From assembly GCF_000019085.1 (NCBI RefSeq), contig NC_010321.1:1685001-1749000 (forward strand): a stretch of DNA of 64,000 nucleotides, given 5' to 3'. Position numbers and translations under genes: made by a program. Source of the stretch: Thermoanaerobacter pseudethanolicus ATCC 33223. GTDB taxonomy: Bacteria > Bacillota > Thermoanaerobacteria > Thermoanaerobacterales > Thermoanaerobacteraceae. Position 1 is the first letter of the stretch; each line of letters opens with the position of its first letter. A model generated the notes under the pieces. That model worked only from the letters and a program-made list of their open reading frames with translations, was not told the DNA's origin and searched no databases. Positions 43,245-56,106 of this stretch are shown in pieces.

Positions 43245-44710
43245 TATCTTGCACCTCCTATGGCCTGTGGTTTAGCATTAAATTTGTTAGCTTGTTCAAA
43301 GGCATAAGCGACATTTAATATTTTCCCTTCGTCAAAATGTCTGCCAATTATCTGAAGTCCAACAGGTAAGCCATCTGAAAGGCCACACGGTATTGATATG
43401 CCAGGAAGCCCCGCTATGTTAACCGATACAGTGTATATATCTGCTAAGTACATGGCTAACGGGTCGTTTGCCCTTTCTCCAATTTTAAAAGCTACAGTAG
43501 GACTTGTTGGACCTATTATTACATCGCATTTTTCAAAAGCTTTTTCAAAGTCATTTTTAATGAGAGTTCTGACCTTTAATGCTTTTTTGTAATAAGCATC
43601 ATAATAGCCAGAGCTTAAAGCATAAGTCCCTAGCATTATTCTTCTCTTTACTTCTTTGCCAAATCCTTCGCTTCTCGTAACCATGTACATGTCAATCAAA
43701 TCTTCATATTTTCCTGCAATATGGCCGTATCTTATGCCATCATACCTTGCAAGGTTGGAACTAGCCTCTGCCGAAGCGATTATATAATAAGCTGGAAGAG
43801 CATATTCTACATAAGGAATAGATATATCTATGATTTCTGCTCCTAAATCCTGTAAAACTTTTATGGATTCTTGTACAGTTTCTTTTACTCCTTCTTCTAT
43901 TCCTTCGCCAAAAAATTCTTTAGCCACTCCTATCCTCAAACCTTTAATATCTTCTTTGAGATAAGAAGTGTAATCAGGCTTGTCTATTTTTAAAGAAGTA
44001 GAGTCTTTGGGGTCATGTCCTATAATTGTATTTAATACAATAGCACAGTCTGTAACATCTTTTGTAAAGGGCCCAATCTGGTCAAGGGAAGAGGCAAAAG
44101 CTACAAGTCCATATCTTGACACCAATCCATAAGTAGGTTTCATACCTACTACACCACATAAAGAAGCTGGTTGTCTTATAGAACCACCTGTATCTGAACC
44201 TAAAGCAAAAGCCGCCTCGTCTGCCGCTATAGCTGCTGCAGAACCACCAGAAGACCCTCCTGGAACACGGGATAAGTCCCAAGGATTTTTTGTAGTCTTA
44301 AAAGCGGAATTTTCTGTAGAAGACCCCATTGCAAATTCGTCTAAATTGGATTTTCCTAAAATTATCACTCCTTCTTCTAGTAATTTTTCCACTACTGTGG
44401 CATTATAGGGAGGAATATAGTTTTCTAGCATCTTAGAAGAACAAGTGGTTTTTATTCCCTCAGTAGAAATGTTGTCCTTTATTATCACAGGAATGCCTGT
44501 AAGGGCCGTGTCCTCTCCATTTTTGATTTTTTCATCTGCCTCTTTTGCCCTTTGCAATGCAAAATCCTCTGTAATTGTGATAAGAGCATCTATTTTAGGT
44601 TCTACTTCTTTTATTCTTTCAAGATAGGATTTTGTCACTTCCAAAGCGCTGACTTCTCTCTTTTTGAGAAGTTCTCTAAGTTCGTGAATTGTCAAACTAT
44701 ATAATTCCAT
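43244..44710 (-). CDS. gatA: Asp/Glu-tRNA(Asn/Gln) amidotransferase subunit A
   Basis: Amidase-signature glutaminase, 488 residues. The Ser-cisSer-Lys triad lies in [10 protein letters not shown] (Lys), [10 protein letters not shown] and [12 protein letters not shown]. It releases ammonia from glutamine for GatB. It lies 12 bp after gatC and overlaps gatB. With gatC and gatB it lets the cell make Gln-tRNA and perhaps Asn-tRNA without the matching synthetase. Confidence 0.96.
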   Translation of the reverse strand: MELYSLTIHELRELLKKREVSALEVTKSYLERIKEVEPKIDALITITEDFALQRAKEADEKIKNGEDTALTGIPVIIKDNISTEGIKTTCSSKMLENYIPPYNATVVEKLLEEGVIILGKSNLDEFAMGSSTENSAFKTTKNPWDLSRVPGGSSGGSAAAIAADEAAFALGSDTGGSIRQPASLCGVVGMKPTYGLVSRYGLVAFASSLDQIGPFTKDVTDCAIVLNTIIGHDPKDSTSLKIDKPDYTSYLKEDIKGLRIGVAKEFFGEGIEEGVKETVQESIKVLQDLGAEIIDISIPYVEYALPAYYIIASAEASSNLARYDGIRYGHIAGKYEDLIDMYMVTRSEGFGKEVKRRIMLGTYALSSGYYDAYYKKALKVRTLIKNDFEKAFEKCDVIIGPTSPTVAFKIGERANDPLAMYLADIYTVSVNIAGLPGISIPCGLSDGLPVGLQIIGRHFDEGKILNVAYAFEQANKFNAKPQAIGGAR

Positions 44711-44722
44711 TTATGTACCTCC

Positions 44723-45010
44723 TCATTCTATAATCTTAGGCACTTTAAAGCATCCGTTCTCTTTATAAGGTGCATTCATCAATATTTTGTCTCTGTCCAT
44801 TGAAGGCTTTACTTCGTCTTCTCTAAATACATTATGGATTGGCACTATATGAGCTGTAGGCTCTACATTTTCAGTGTCCAATTCGTTTAATTTGTTTACA
44901 TAGTCGATAATTTTGCTCAGTTGCACTGTAAACTCTTCTATTTCCTCTTGCGAAAATTTGAGACGGGCCAGTTTAGCCACATGCTCAACTTCGCTCCTAC
45001 TAATAGCCAT
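44723..45010 (-). CDS. gatC: Asp/Glu-tRNA(Asn/Gln) amidotransferase subunit C
   Basis: A 95-residue helper that stabilises the GatA-GatB complex. VEHVAKLARLKFSQEEIEEF and the ending NAPYKENGCFKVPKIIE are standard for GatC. AAAGGTGTGG precedes the ATG. First gene of gatCAB; 74 bp separate it from ligA. Confidence 0.95.
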   Translation of the reverse strand: MAISRSEVEHVAKLARLKFSQEEIEEFTVQLSKIIDYVNKLNELDTENVEPTAHIVPIHNVFREDEVKPSMDRDKILMNAPYKENGCFKVPKIIE

Positions 45011-45084
45011 ACTACCACACCTTTCCTTTATTATTCACATCTTATAGTTTACCACAAAAACATATTTTTTGAAGGATAGAGTTT

Positions 45085-49235
<4,151 letters not shown>

Positions 49236-49263
49236 TCCAATTTAGTCTTAAAAAAGCCCGGTT

Positions 49264-49566
49264 TTAATCCCGGGATTCTGTTTCTAATCTATCTAATATA
49301 ATTTTATATCCATTTGCTCCATAATTCAATGCCCTATTTACTCTGCTTATGGTAGCAGTACTTGCTCCTGTCTTTTCTGCAATTTCTATGTAAGTCTTCT
49401 TTTGGCGAAGCATTTTTGCAACTTCCAATCTTTGTGCTAATGCCTTTATTTCATTTATTGTAGCAATATCTTCAAAAAACCTGTAACATTCCTCTATGTT
49501 TTTAAGTTTTAGAATAGCCTCAAATAACTGGTCTACCAGTTCATCCTTAATTTTGGATTCGTACAT
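49264..49566 (-). CDS. YerC/TrpR-superfamily DNA-binding protein
   Basis: A 100-residue protein of the YerC/YecD family. A TrpR-like helix-turn-helix is visible as TYIEIAEKTGASTATISRVN. It usually sits next to pcrA in Firmicutes, as here (28 bp upstream). The ATG at 49566 is preferred for GAGGGA at 7-nt spacing. The target is unknown. The 285 bp to its right hold an imperfect CTTTGCC/GGCAAAG hairpin and the PTS terminator. Confidence 0.85.
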   Translation of the reverse strand: MYESKIKDELVDQLFEAILKLKNIEECYRFFEDIATINEIKALAQRLEVAKMLRQKKTYIEIAEKTGASTATISRVNRALNYGANGYKIILDRLETESRD

Positions 49567-49831
49567 AACCAATCCCTCTTTCAAAAATAATTTAATTGTT
49601 TACAAATATATTGTACTTAATACACAGACAAATTTCAATACTTTAAAGTGATTTTTTATAACGTATACAAAATTAAGATGTAAGTGATATTGTAGACAAA
49701 AGGGCTGTATTTCCAATATCAGATAGTGAATTTCATGGCTTTGCTTTGCCACCCCTTAAGAAGGCAAAGTAAAAGGATTGTTTAGAATAGCAAGAGTAGA
49801 TGACAAAAATGAAAAATGATGGTATAATTAT

Positions 49832-49860
49832 AAAAAATACTACCCGGATTTCCGGGTAGT
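49832..49860 (-). terminator. Terminator of the PTS operon
   Basis: On the minus strand a 9-bp stem ACTACCCGG/CCGGGTAGT with a 4-nt loop is followed by T6. It lies 10 bp beyond the IIA stop. Confidence 0.85.
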
Positions 49861-49870
49861 AAGTAGCTGC

Positions 49871-50188
49871 TTATTTTTGTCTTTTTTCTAATTGATTGAC
49901 TCTTTTATAGAGTTCAATCATTCTTTTTATTAAGTTTTTTTCAGCAAGAGCTGTCATAAGCTGGTCTTGAGCGTGAATTACTAGAAAATTAGGAGCTTCA
50001 CTTTGCTCTCCTTGTGTAAGCATATTTTGGTATTTATGCCCTTCATAAAACTCTTCATCTGCTTTTTCAAGATGTTTCTCAGCTTCTTCAAAATCTCCTC
50101 TTTCGGCTGCATCCAATGCTTCATAAGCTTCCGCTCTTGCATTTCCTCCATGCAATACTAAGTTGTATATTATTTGTTCTAAGTCCAT
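49871..50188 (-). CDS. PTS lactose/cellobiose-type IIA component
   Basis: A 105-residue helical phosphocarrier. The phosphorylated His is His72 in FLVIHAQDQLM. The ATG at 50188 is chosen for the GGGAG site; six earlier in-frame residues lack support. It receives phosphate from HPr and hands it to the IIB subunit. Last gene of the PTS operon, 21 bp after IIC. Confidence 0.92.
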   Translation of the reverse strand: MDLEQIIYNLVLHGGNARAEAYEALDAAERGDFEEAEKHLEKADEEFYEGHKYQNMLTQGEQSEAPNFLVIHAQDQLMTALAEKNLIKRMIELYKRVNQLEKRQK

Positions 50189-50209
50189 TAGTTTCACTCC
50201 CATCACAAA

Positions 50210-51526
50210 TTATTCTTGGTCTTTTACTTCTTTTTCGTTCTTTAAAAGTTGAGCTTCATACATTTTAAAGAAGGGATAGTATATAATCGCTGTTACAATT
50301 AAATTTACCAGCTGTAACAAAGCTCCTTGCCAATGGCCACCGGAAGATAAAAATCCGCTTATAAAAACTGGAACTGTAAAAGGCAATTGTATTAAAGGTT
50401 TGGGTACTAAATTTACAGCAAAAGCAAAGTAATTTATTGTTACAACAGCTGCTGGAGCTAATATAAACGGAATAATGAGTATTGGATTTAACACAATAGG
50501 AGCACCAAAAATCAATGGTTCGTTTATATTAAATATTGCAGGTATAAGCTCAGCTCTTCCAATTGTTCTAAGTTGTGCAGAAGCAGAAAGTAAAAACATT
50601 ATTGTCAAAGGCCATGTAGTACCTGAACCGCCTAAGTGGGTAAACACATGGAAGAAAGGTTCAGTTACAATACCTGGTAAAGGCAATCCCTTTGCTGCAG
50701 CCTCTGCATTTGCAGCCAATTGTGTCATCCAGAAAGGATAAGCAATTGAAGAAACAACATTCATACCGTGAATTCCTAATGACCACAAAAGCATCATGAG
50801 TATTATTTCAGCTAAAGCTGCAGGATAACTATTTGATGCAGCAACAAGGGGCTTAAATAAGTCAAGCACCAATTGCGGCAATGTTATATGGAAATTTGCC
50901 CATACAATCCATTCTACAATCCACGCTGACACTATCATTACAAACATAGGAACTAATGCTAAGAAGCTTCTTACCACATAAGGTGGCACACCTTCAGGCA
51001 TTTTTATTACCAAACCACTTTTGTTAAAGAATCTCACAACTATTGCCGTAATTATGCCTATTATTATTGCTACAAACAAGCCTTGACCACCGAGGTAATT
51101 TAGTACATCTCCAAAAGTAACTTTTGTCACATCTGTTGCAGGAAAGCTTGTTATAAAAAATGCCAACATTGAAATAATTCCTGTCATCGTCTCGTCGAGG
51201 TCCCATCGTGTAGCAAGGCTATAAGCTGTACCAAAGGCTACCATCATAGCCATTATCCCAAAAGTAAGTTGGAAAGGTATCATGATTTGAGCTGCAATAG
51301 GTTTTACTGCTCTTGCCCATGCATGTATAGGTGCCCAATTAATTCCCTCTGGTGGATTTGCTATAATTAAGAAAAGGGCACCAGTCAAAATCACAGGCAA
51401 AGCAAAGCTTGAAAATGCGTCTCTAATTGACTGCAAATACACATTTTGCGCTATACGAGCAAGAACTGGCATTAAAGATTCTTCCATCCACTTCATAAAC
51501 CAATTGTTTGAAAGCCTATCGTTCAT
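50210..51526 (-). CDS. PTS lactose/cellobiose-type IIC permease
   Basis: Membrane carrier with about ten spans, 438 residues. NEPLIFGAPIVLNPILIIPF is the conserved substrate region of this family. It imports a beta-glucoside or similar disaccharide while IIA/IIB phosphorylate it. No glycosidase lies in the operon, so the phosphorylated sugar must be split by an enzyme elsewhere. Substrate is not fixed by sequence. Confidence 0.92.
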   Translation of the reverse strand: MNDRLSNNWFMKWMEESLMPVLARIAQNVYLQSIRDAFSSFALPVILTGALFLIIANPPEGINWAPIHAWARAVKPIAAQIMIPFQLTFGIMAMMVAFGTAYSLATRWDLDETMTGIISMLAFFITSFPATDVTKVTFGDVLNYLGGQGLFVAIIIGIITAIVVRFFNKSGLVIKMPEGVPPYVVRSFLALVPMFVMIVSAWIVEWIVWANFHITLPQLVLDLFKPLVAASNSYPAALAEIILMMLLWSLGIHGMNVVSSIAYPFWMTQLAANAEAAAKGLPLPGIVTEPFFHVFTHLGGSGTTWPLTIMFLLSASAQLRTIGRAELIPAIFNINEPLIFGAPIVLNPILIIPFILAPAAVVTINYFAFAVNLVPKPLIQLPFTVPVFISGFLSSGGHWQGALLQLVNLIVTAIIYYPFFKMYEAQLLKNEKEVKDQE

Positions 51527-51538
51527 TTTATTCCCTCC

Positions 51539-51865
51539 TTAAACTTCTTTTCCACTTTTTTTAGCAAGCTCAATTATTTGATTTAATATTTTTTTGCCAT
51601 CCATCATAGCAAAGGCCTGCATGTCGACTATATCAACAGGGATATTGTATTTAGAAGCGATTGATTCAATTTCTTTTTTGAGATGTCTTACTTGTGGTTC
51701 TAATAATGCTACATCGTATTCCTCTGCCTTCTTTTTAAACTCTCCTGTACCGCCAGCATCTACCACAACATCCAATCCTTGCTTTTTAGCTTCATCTGTT
51801 ACCTTTTTAGCAAGAGCACTGGAAGTTGCTCCCCAGCTGCAGAGTATTACTCCTCTTATTGCCAT
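51539..51865 (-). CDS. PTS lactose/cellobiose-type IIB component
   Basis: A 108-residue flavodoxin-like phosphocarrier. The phosphorylated Cys is Cys9 in VILCSWGATSSAL. The ATG at 51865 follows AAGGAGGTG; an upstream GTG at 51874 is less likely. It lies 12 bp before IIC. Confidence 0.92.
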   Translation of the reverse strand: MAIRGVILCSWGATSSALAKKVTDEAKKQGLDVVVDAGGTGEFKKKAEEYDVALLEPQVRHLKKEIESIASKYNIPVDIVDMQAFAMMDGKKILNQIIELAKKSGKEV

Positions 51866-51887
51866 TTTTAACACCTCCTTTCAAAGA

Positions 51888-52133
51888 TTATTTCATTTTT
51901 TTCTTTTTAAGCTTTTTATGTTGTTTTTGTAGGTTGCTATCATAAAGTTGTATCATTTTTATGACATAAGTCTGTATTGCAAACACTACTAACATAAAGG
52001 CACTTCCAAAAGCCATTATTTTTAAGCCATTAAGGAAGCTATCATGAAACATGGCATAAAATCCTGTAGAAAACCATACTACCCCCAAAAGCAAATAAAA
52101 TATTTTTCTTTGAACTCTCGATATGCTAAACAT
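51888..52133 (-). CDS. Small two-span membrane protein in the PTS operon
   Basis: An 81-residue protein with two hydrophobic segments (about 10-30 and 38-60) and a lysine-rich tail (KQHKKLKKKKMK). I do not recognise the family. It lies between the EIIA-like frame and IIB with short gaps, so it is co-transcribed. Confidence 0.65.
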   Translation of the reverse strand: MFSISRVQRKIFYLLLGVVWFSTGFYAMFHDSFLNGLKIMAFGSAFMLVVFAIQTYVIKMIQLYDSNLQKQHKKLKKKKMK

Positions 52134-52146
52134 TTTTGATCCTCTC

Positions 52147-52611
52147 CTAAATTATCCTTTTTATTTCTTCATAAAATTTTTTCAATAACACTTCTTTTAT
52201 TTTTTCTTTGACCTCCTTTTGGGACTGTGCTTCGTTAAGAGTATTCACCAAATCTTCTCTTTCAATTAAAGACATGCTTAAATCTCCTAAAACTTCAATT
52301 CCTTCTCTATCACCTTCTGGTGCTACCATTAAAAAAGCTGTCCTTATCTTTTCATAATCTCCTACAAGATTTTTCATTTTTACTTCCTCTATAACTTTTC
52401 CTACAACTACTAATGGAAAATCTATATTTTCAATTGTGCAATGATATATGACAAATCCTTTGTTTGGTAATACTATTTTACCTAAGCTTTCTCTTTTTAA
52501 AAGTCTTTCTTTTATTTGCTCCTTTTGATTTTCACTTATTAAATTTTTATCTATCAAATTCTTAAGAATATATTCTATTATTTGAGTAGACTTTTCACCT
52601 TTTACAGTCAT
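52147..52611 (-). CDS. EIIA (fructose/mannitol type) domain, probable C-terminal part of the split regulator
   Basis: A 154-residue type-2 EIIA domain with a likely phosphorylatable His57 in IYHCTIENIDFP. In LicR/MtlR-like regulators this domain is fused to the C terminus of the PRD-EIIB protein. Here the frame upstream of the ATG stays open and joins the end of that protein if one A is removed from the A8 tract at 52699-52706. It is either a separate product or the end of a protein made by slippage. Confidence 0.7.
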   Translation of the reverse strand: MTVKGEKSTQIIEYILKNLIDKNLISENQKEQIKERLLKRESLGKIVLPNKGFVIYHCTIENIDFPLVVVGKVIEEVKMKNLVGDYEKIRTAFLMVAPEGDREGIEVLGDLSMSLIEREDLVNTLNEAQSQKEVKEKIKEVLLKKFYEEIKRII

Positions 52612-52654
52612 ATAGGTTATAGAATCGCATAATTCTAAAATTCTCTTTCCATAA

Positions 52655-54226
52655 TTAGCTATATGAAAGGCCTCTTTTTCGTAATTTTCTTCCTCCTCTT
52701 TTTTTTATTCCGTACTCCATAATAAAGTCTGTATTTAAGGCCTTCTTTAGCTTTTCTACATCTTCCTTCAAAAGCAAAGGATTTACTACAACGACTTTTT
52801 TATCTTTTATGTCAAGAGGTATTGTAGAAACAATTAAGTCTATATCATCTCTTCCTTTTAAATCTTTTAGTTTTATGCTGTAGGTAACATCCACTATGTT
52901 TATTTGTGGAAACATCTGAAGTTTTGACATCAGCATTCTGGAGGTTCCAATACCACTAGCACATACCACCATTATGTTGTACTTTTTGGCGGCCTCTTTT
53001 TTCCTCTCTAAAGCTGCACCAAAATGCATAGCAATATATCCAACTTCATCTTCTGGAATATCCATGTTTAATTTTTTTCGCAAAACATCGCAAACTCTAT
53101 TACTTTTTTCAAAAAGCAAAGGATATTTTGTTTTTATATCCTCCAACAAAGGGTTTCTTATATCAAGTCCCATCTCCAATCTGTACACCGCCGGAACTAA
53201 ATGACTCTTTAAGCCATCTTCCAAAAACTCATCTTCTGAAAAACTGACATCAAAAATTTTTTCTGCTTCTTTTATCATGTCCCGGGCAATAATCTCTATG
53301 TCTTTGTCTTTGTAATTTTGAGTAGTTGACCTGTACTTTGCACCTATAAGGTGTATTGTCACATAGCCAATCTCATCTTCAGGTATAGGTATATCCAATT
53401 CTTCTTGTAAATATTTAGCTAACTTTTTAGCAAATTTGTATTCATTAGTTTTTTTAAGTTCCTGTAAATTGTCTTCACCCATTTCAATAGTTTCACCATT
53501 TTGAAGCCTTTTTATAGCTAAGGCAAGGTGAACGACAAGGCCTAAATAAGAACTCTCTACAATTTCATAGTCAATTTGCGATTTTAATTTTAAAATTGCC
53601 TTTTCTATTTTCAAGACAGTATCGTAGTCAATTAAGTTTAAAAGCCTCAAATCTATGTTTTTTTCAATATTGTTTTTTGCGAGATATCCTGTTTTTAAGA
53701 AATCAATCAAATCTGCAGTATCAAAATTCTCATACAAAAAGTTAGCTATAGCTTTTCTAAAAGAGTTTTCGCTTCCCGATATATAAACGCCATAACCCGG
53801 CTTTGTTATTAAAGTTAATCCTTGTTTTTCAATCCACTTTTCTAATTCTTTAAGGTCATAACTTATTGTAGAAGTGGTGACGCCAAATTTTTTGCTGAAA
53901 TACTCTAATTTAACAGGCTCATTTAGCTGCAAAAGCTCTGACAATATCATTTTTCTTCTCTCTTCTGTTTCAAACTCTGAACGATATCCTACTATATCCA
54001 GCTTTAGCTTCTCAATATCAGCAACATTGCCTTCTATAACCAACCCATCAGTCTTATTTACAATTTTTGAATTGTAATTTTTAACAAATTCATTTATAGA
54101 AGCAATTTCTCTGTATACTGTCCTTTTGCTTACATCAAATTCTTTCATAATGTCTTCCATTCTTGTATTTGAAGAGGACAGTATTTTTCTTAAAATTTGC
54201 AGTTGGCGCCCTCTCAATTTATTCAT
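52655..54226 (-). CDS. BglG/LicR-type PRD transcriptional regulator, frame-interrupted before EIIA
   Basis: Activator controlled by PTS phosphorylation. Domains: helix-turn-helix (1-60, with TRMEDIMKEFDVSKRTVYRE), a second HTH (about 90-160), two PRDs (about 175-390, His in VVHLALA and IAMHFGA) and an EIIB-like domain (about 415-500, Cys in VVCASGIGTSRML). After FIMEYGIKK the frame runs through an A8 tract into 13 unrelated residues (RGGRKLRKRGLSY...) and stops. With A7 it would read EEEENYEKEAFHIANYGKRI and continue into the EIIA frame. It is the first gene of the PTS operon it presumably controls. Confidence 0.88.
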   Translation of the reverse strand: MNKLRGRQLQILRKILSSSNTRMEDIMKEFDVSKRTVYREIASINEFVKNYNSKIVNKTDGLVIEGNVADIEKLKLDIVGYRSEFETEERRKMILSELLQLNEPVKLEYFSKKFGVTTSTISYDLKELEKWIEKQGLTLITKPGYGVYISGSENSFRKAIANFLYENFDTADLIDFLKTGYLAKNNIEKNIDLRLLNLIDYDTVLKIEKAILKLKSQIDYEIVESSYLGLVVHLALAIKRLQNGETIEMGEDNLQELKKTNEYKFAKKLAKYLQEELDIPIPEDEIGYVTIHLIGAKYRSTTQNYKDKDIEIIARDMIKEAEKIFDVSFSEDEFLEDGLKSHLVPAVYRLEMGLDIRNPLLEDIKTKYPLLFEKSNRVCDVLRKKLNMDIPEDEVGYIAMHFGAALERKKEAAKKYNIMVVCASGIGTSRMLMSKLQMFPQINIVDVTYSIKLKDLKGRDDIDLIVSTIPLDIKDKKVVVVNPLLLKEDVEKLKKALNTDFIMEYGIKKRGGRKLRKRGLSYS

Positions 54227-54374
54227 TTTACATCATCACTTTTCTGTGACATTAATTTAATAATAGTATCTCTTTTTACGTCTATATTATACACCTAATC
54301 GCTAAATTAACAAGGAAAAGATGTAAATCATCTGGCATTAGCATTGTGTCATATTTTTAATTGTAAAAATATAC

Positions 54375-54592
54375 AAAGGAGATATTTTACATCGTCGCTC
54401 CGATGTTTCAAAGCGACAAAACTAAAGCTCGACCTTCAGGTTCCGGCAGGGTACCGGGCACAATCGGCATCCATGCCTTAAGGTGCCCGCCTCCGCCATC
54501 CTTGGCTTCGGCCCTGCCTCCACCCTCGGTCTTGCTAAGTTTTGTTACCGCTTTGTAACAAGTCGCTCCTTATGCAAAATATCTCCTTTACG
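54375..54592 (-). ncRNA. GC-rich structured RNA candidate with many GGA motifs
   Basis: An island of high GC in an AT-rich gap, closed by a 14-bp perfect stem (54375-54388 with 54576-54589) extended by three pairs. Inner hairpins: GTCGCT/AGCGAC (54394-54417), GGGCAC/GTGCCC (54456-54488) and GTTAC/GTAAC (54544-54559). On the minus strand eight GGA triplets occur, two in the tetraloops GCCA-AGGA-TGGC and GGCA-TGGA-TGCC. A T-rich tract follows the closing stem on the minus strand. No frame fits. It may be a known class I cannot name. The rest of the 54227-54633 gap is AT-rich. Confidence 0.6.
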
Positions 54593-54633
54593 AAAGTTTG
54601 TTGATAAGTTTTATTTTATTGGCATTTTGCATA

Positions 54634-56034
54634 TTAAAAGAAAAGATCTCTTTCTCCATTTTCTATTCTTGTAAGCCTTCTCTTTGTCTCTTCCCTTACA
54701 GTTATTGATGGAATTTTCTCTAAATTTACCGCTATAGCTTTTTCTCCAATTTCCTTAGTTTTTTCATCCCCGTAATCAATCAAAAACTCTTTGAAGGTTA
54801 GTATCGCATTAGGTAGACAGAAGTTGTGTATTTGCCCTGATTTCGCAAAGGTCATAAACCTGTCTCCTGTACGTCCCATTCTGTAGCAGGCAGTACAATA
54901 ACTTGGGAGATACCCTTGTTCACACAAAGTCCTCAAAATTTCATTAGGACTTCTTTTGTCTTCTACCTCAAATTGTGGCTTTGAACCACCTTTTTTGGAT
55001 ATCTCTTCATGATATCCACCTACTCCTGTACAAGAACCTGCACTAATCTGAGAAATGCCAATGCTTATTACTTCTTCTCTAAATTTAGGCTTCTCTCTTG
55101 TAGACAAAATCATCCCTGTATAGGGCACTGCCATTCTTATGACGGCTACTAATTTTTTAAAGTCTTTATCTGATACAATATATGGGAATTTATCTATGGG
55201 AGTGTTAAGAGCTGGTCTAAGTCGCGGTACTGAAATAGTATGTGGCCCAACTCCAAATTTCTCCTCTAAATGGTTCGCATGATAAAGCATCGCAACAGTT
55301 TCGTATTTGTAATCATAAAGCCCATACAAAACCCCTAATCCTACGTCGTCAATGCCTGCCTCCATAGCCCTATCCATAGCAGTCAAATGGTAGTCGTAAT
55401 CGTGTTTTGGACCTTGTGGATGCATGTATTCATACGTAGGTCTATGGTAAGTTTCTTGGAATAAAATATAAGTCCCTATTCCTACTTCTTTAAGTTTTTT
55501 GTAATTTTCCACAGTAGTCGCTGCTATATTGACATTTACCCTTCTTATGCTTCCGTTTTTAAGTTTTGTATCGTATATCGTCTTTATTACATCGATAATA
55601 TAATCTATAGGGCAATTTACAGGGTCTTCTCCAGCTTCAACTGCTAATCTCTTATGTCCCATCTCTTCCAAAATCTCAACTTCTCTTCTCACTTCTTCCA
55701 TTGTAAGCTTTTTTCTTTCCTGCTCATTAGAATGTCTGTAACCACAATATCTACAGTTGTTTACACAGTAGTTACTTACATAAAGGGGGGCAAATATCAC
55801 AATTCTATTTCCATATATTTCTTCTTTTATATACCTTGCTACTTTAAACATCTCATTAAGCAAATCCTCATCTTCTACATTTAAAAGTACCGCCGCTTCT
55901 TCAGGAGTAATGCCTTTTAGCTTTTTAGCTTTCTCTATAATTTCTAATGCATATTTAATTGTCGCTTTTTTAGCCTTTTCTAAATCCTGTCTTATCTTTT
56001 CATCATCAATAAAATCTGCTTTTTCTTTTATCAT
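54634..56034 (-). CDS. hydG: [FeFe] hydrogenase H-cluster radical SAM maturase HydG
   Basis: Splits tyrosine to give the CO and CN ligands of the [FeFe]-hydrogenase H cluster. The 466 residues carry the radical SAM motif CVNNCRYCGY (CX3CX2C) and a C-terminal CTACYRMGRTGD...HNFCLPNA, the second cluster site that separates HydG from ThiH. Other hydrogenase genes are not in the window. The ATG has GGGAGGAGATAAA in front. It indicates a hydrogen-producing anaerobe. Confidence 0.94.
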   Translation of the reverse strand: MIKEKADFIDDEKIRQDLEKAKKATIKYALEIIEKAKKLKGITPEEAAVLLNVEDEDLLNEMFKVARYIKEEIYGNRIVIFAPLYVSNYCVNNCRYCGYRHSNEQERKKLTMEEVRREVEILEEMGHKRLAVEAGEDPVNCPIDYIIDVIKTIYDTKLKNGSIRRVNVNIAATTVENYKKLKEVGIGTYILFQETYHRPTYEYMHPQGPKHDYDYHLTAMDRAMEAGIDDVGLGVLYGLYDYKYETVAMLYHANHLEEKFGVGPHTISVPRLRPALNTPIDKFPYIVSDKDFKKLVAVIRMAVPYTGMILSTREKPKFREEVISIGISQISAGSCTGVGGYHEEISKKGGSKPQFEVEDKRSPNEILRTLCEQGYLPSYCTACYRMGRTGDRFMTFAKSGQIHNFCLPNAILTFKEFLIDYGDEKTKEIGEKAIAVNLEKIPSITVREETKRRLTRIENGERDLFF

Positions 56035-56106
56035 ATTTTATCTCCTCCCTTACCCTCAGGAAAATCCCCTTGGGCTTAGTTTTATTTTTATTATATACTA
56101 TTATTG

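Noticed and set aside
49775-49835. Plus-strand TATAAT with a near-consensus -35 (ATGACA) upstream
   Set aside because: It would fire straight into the PTS terminator with no gene behind it; probably chance in AT-rich DNA.
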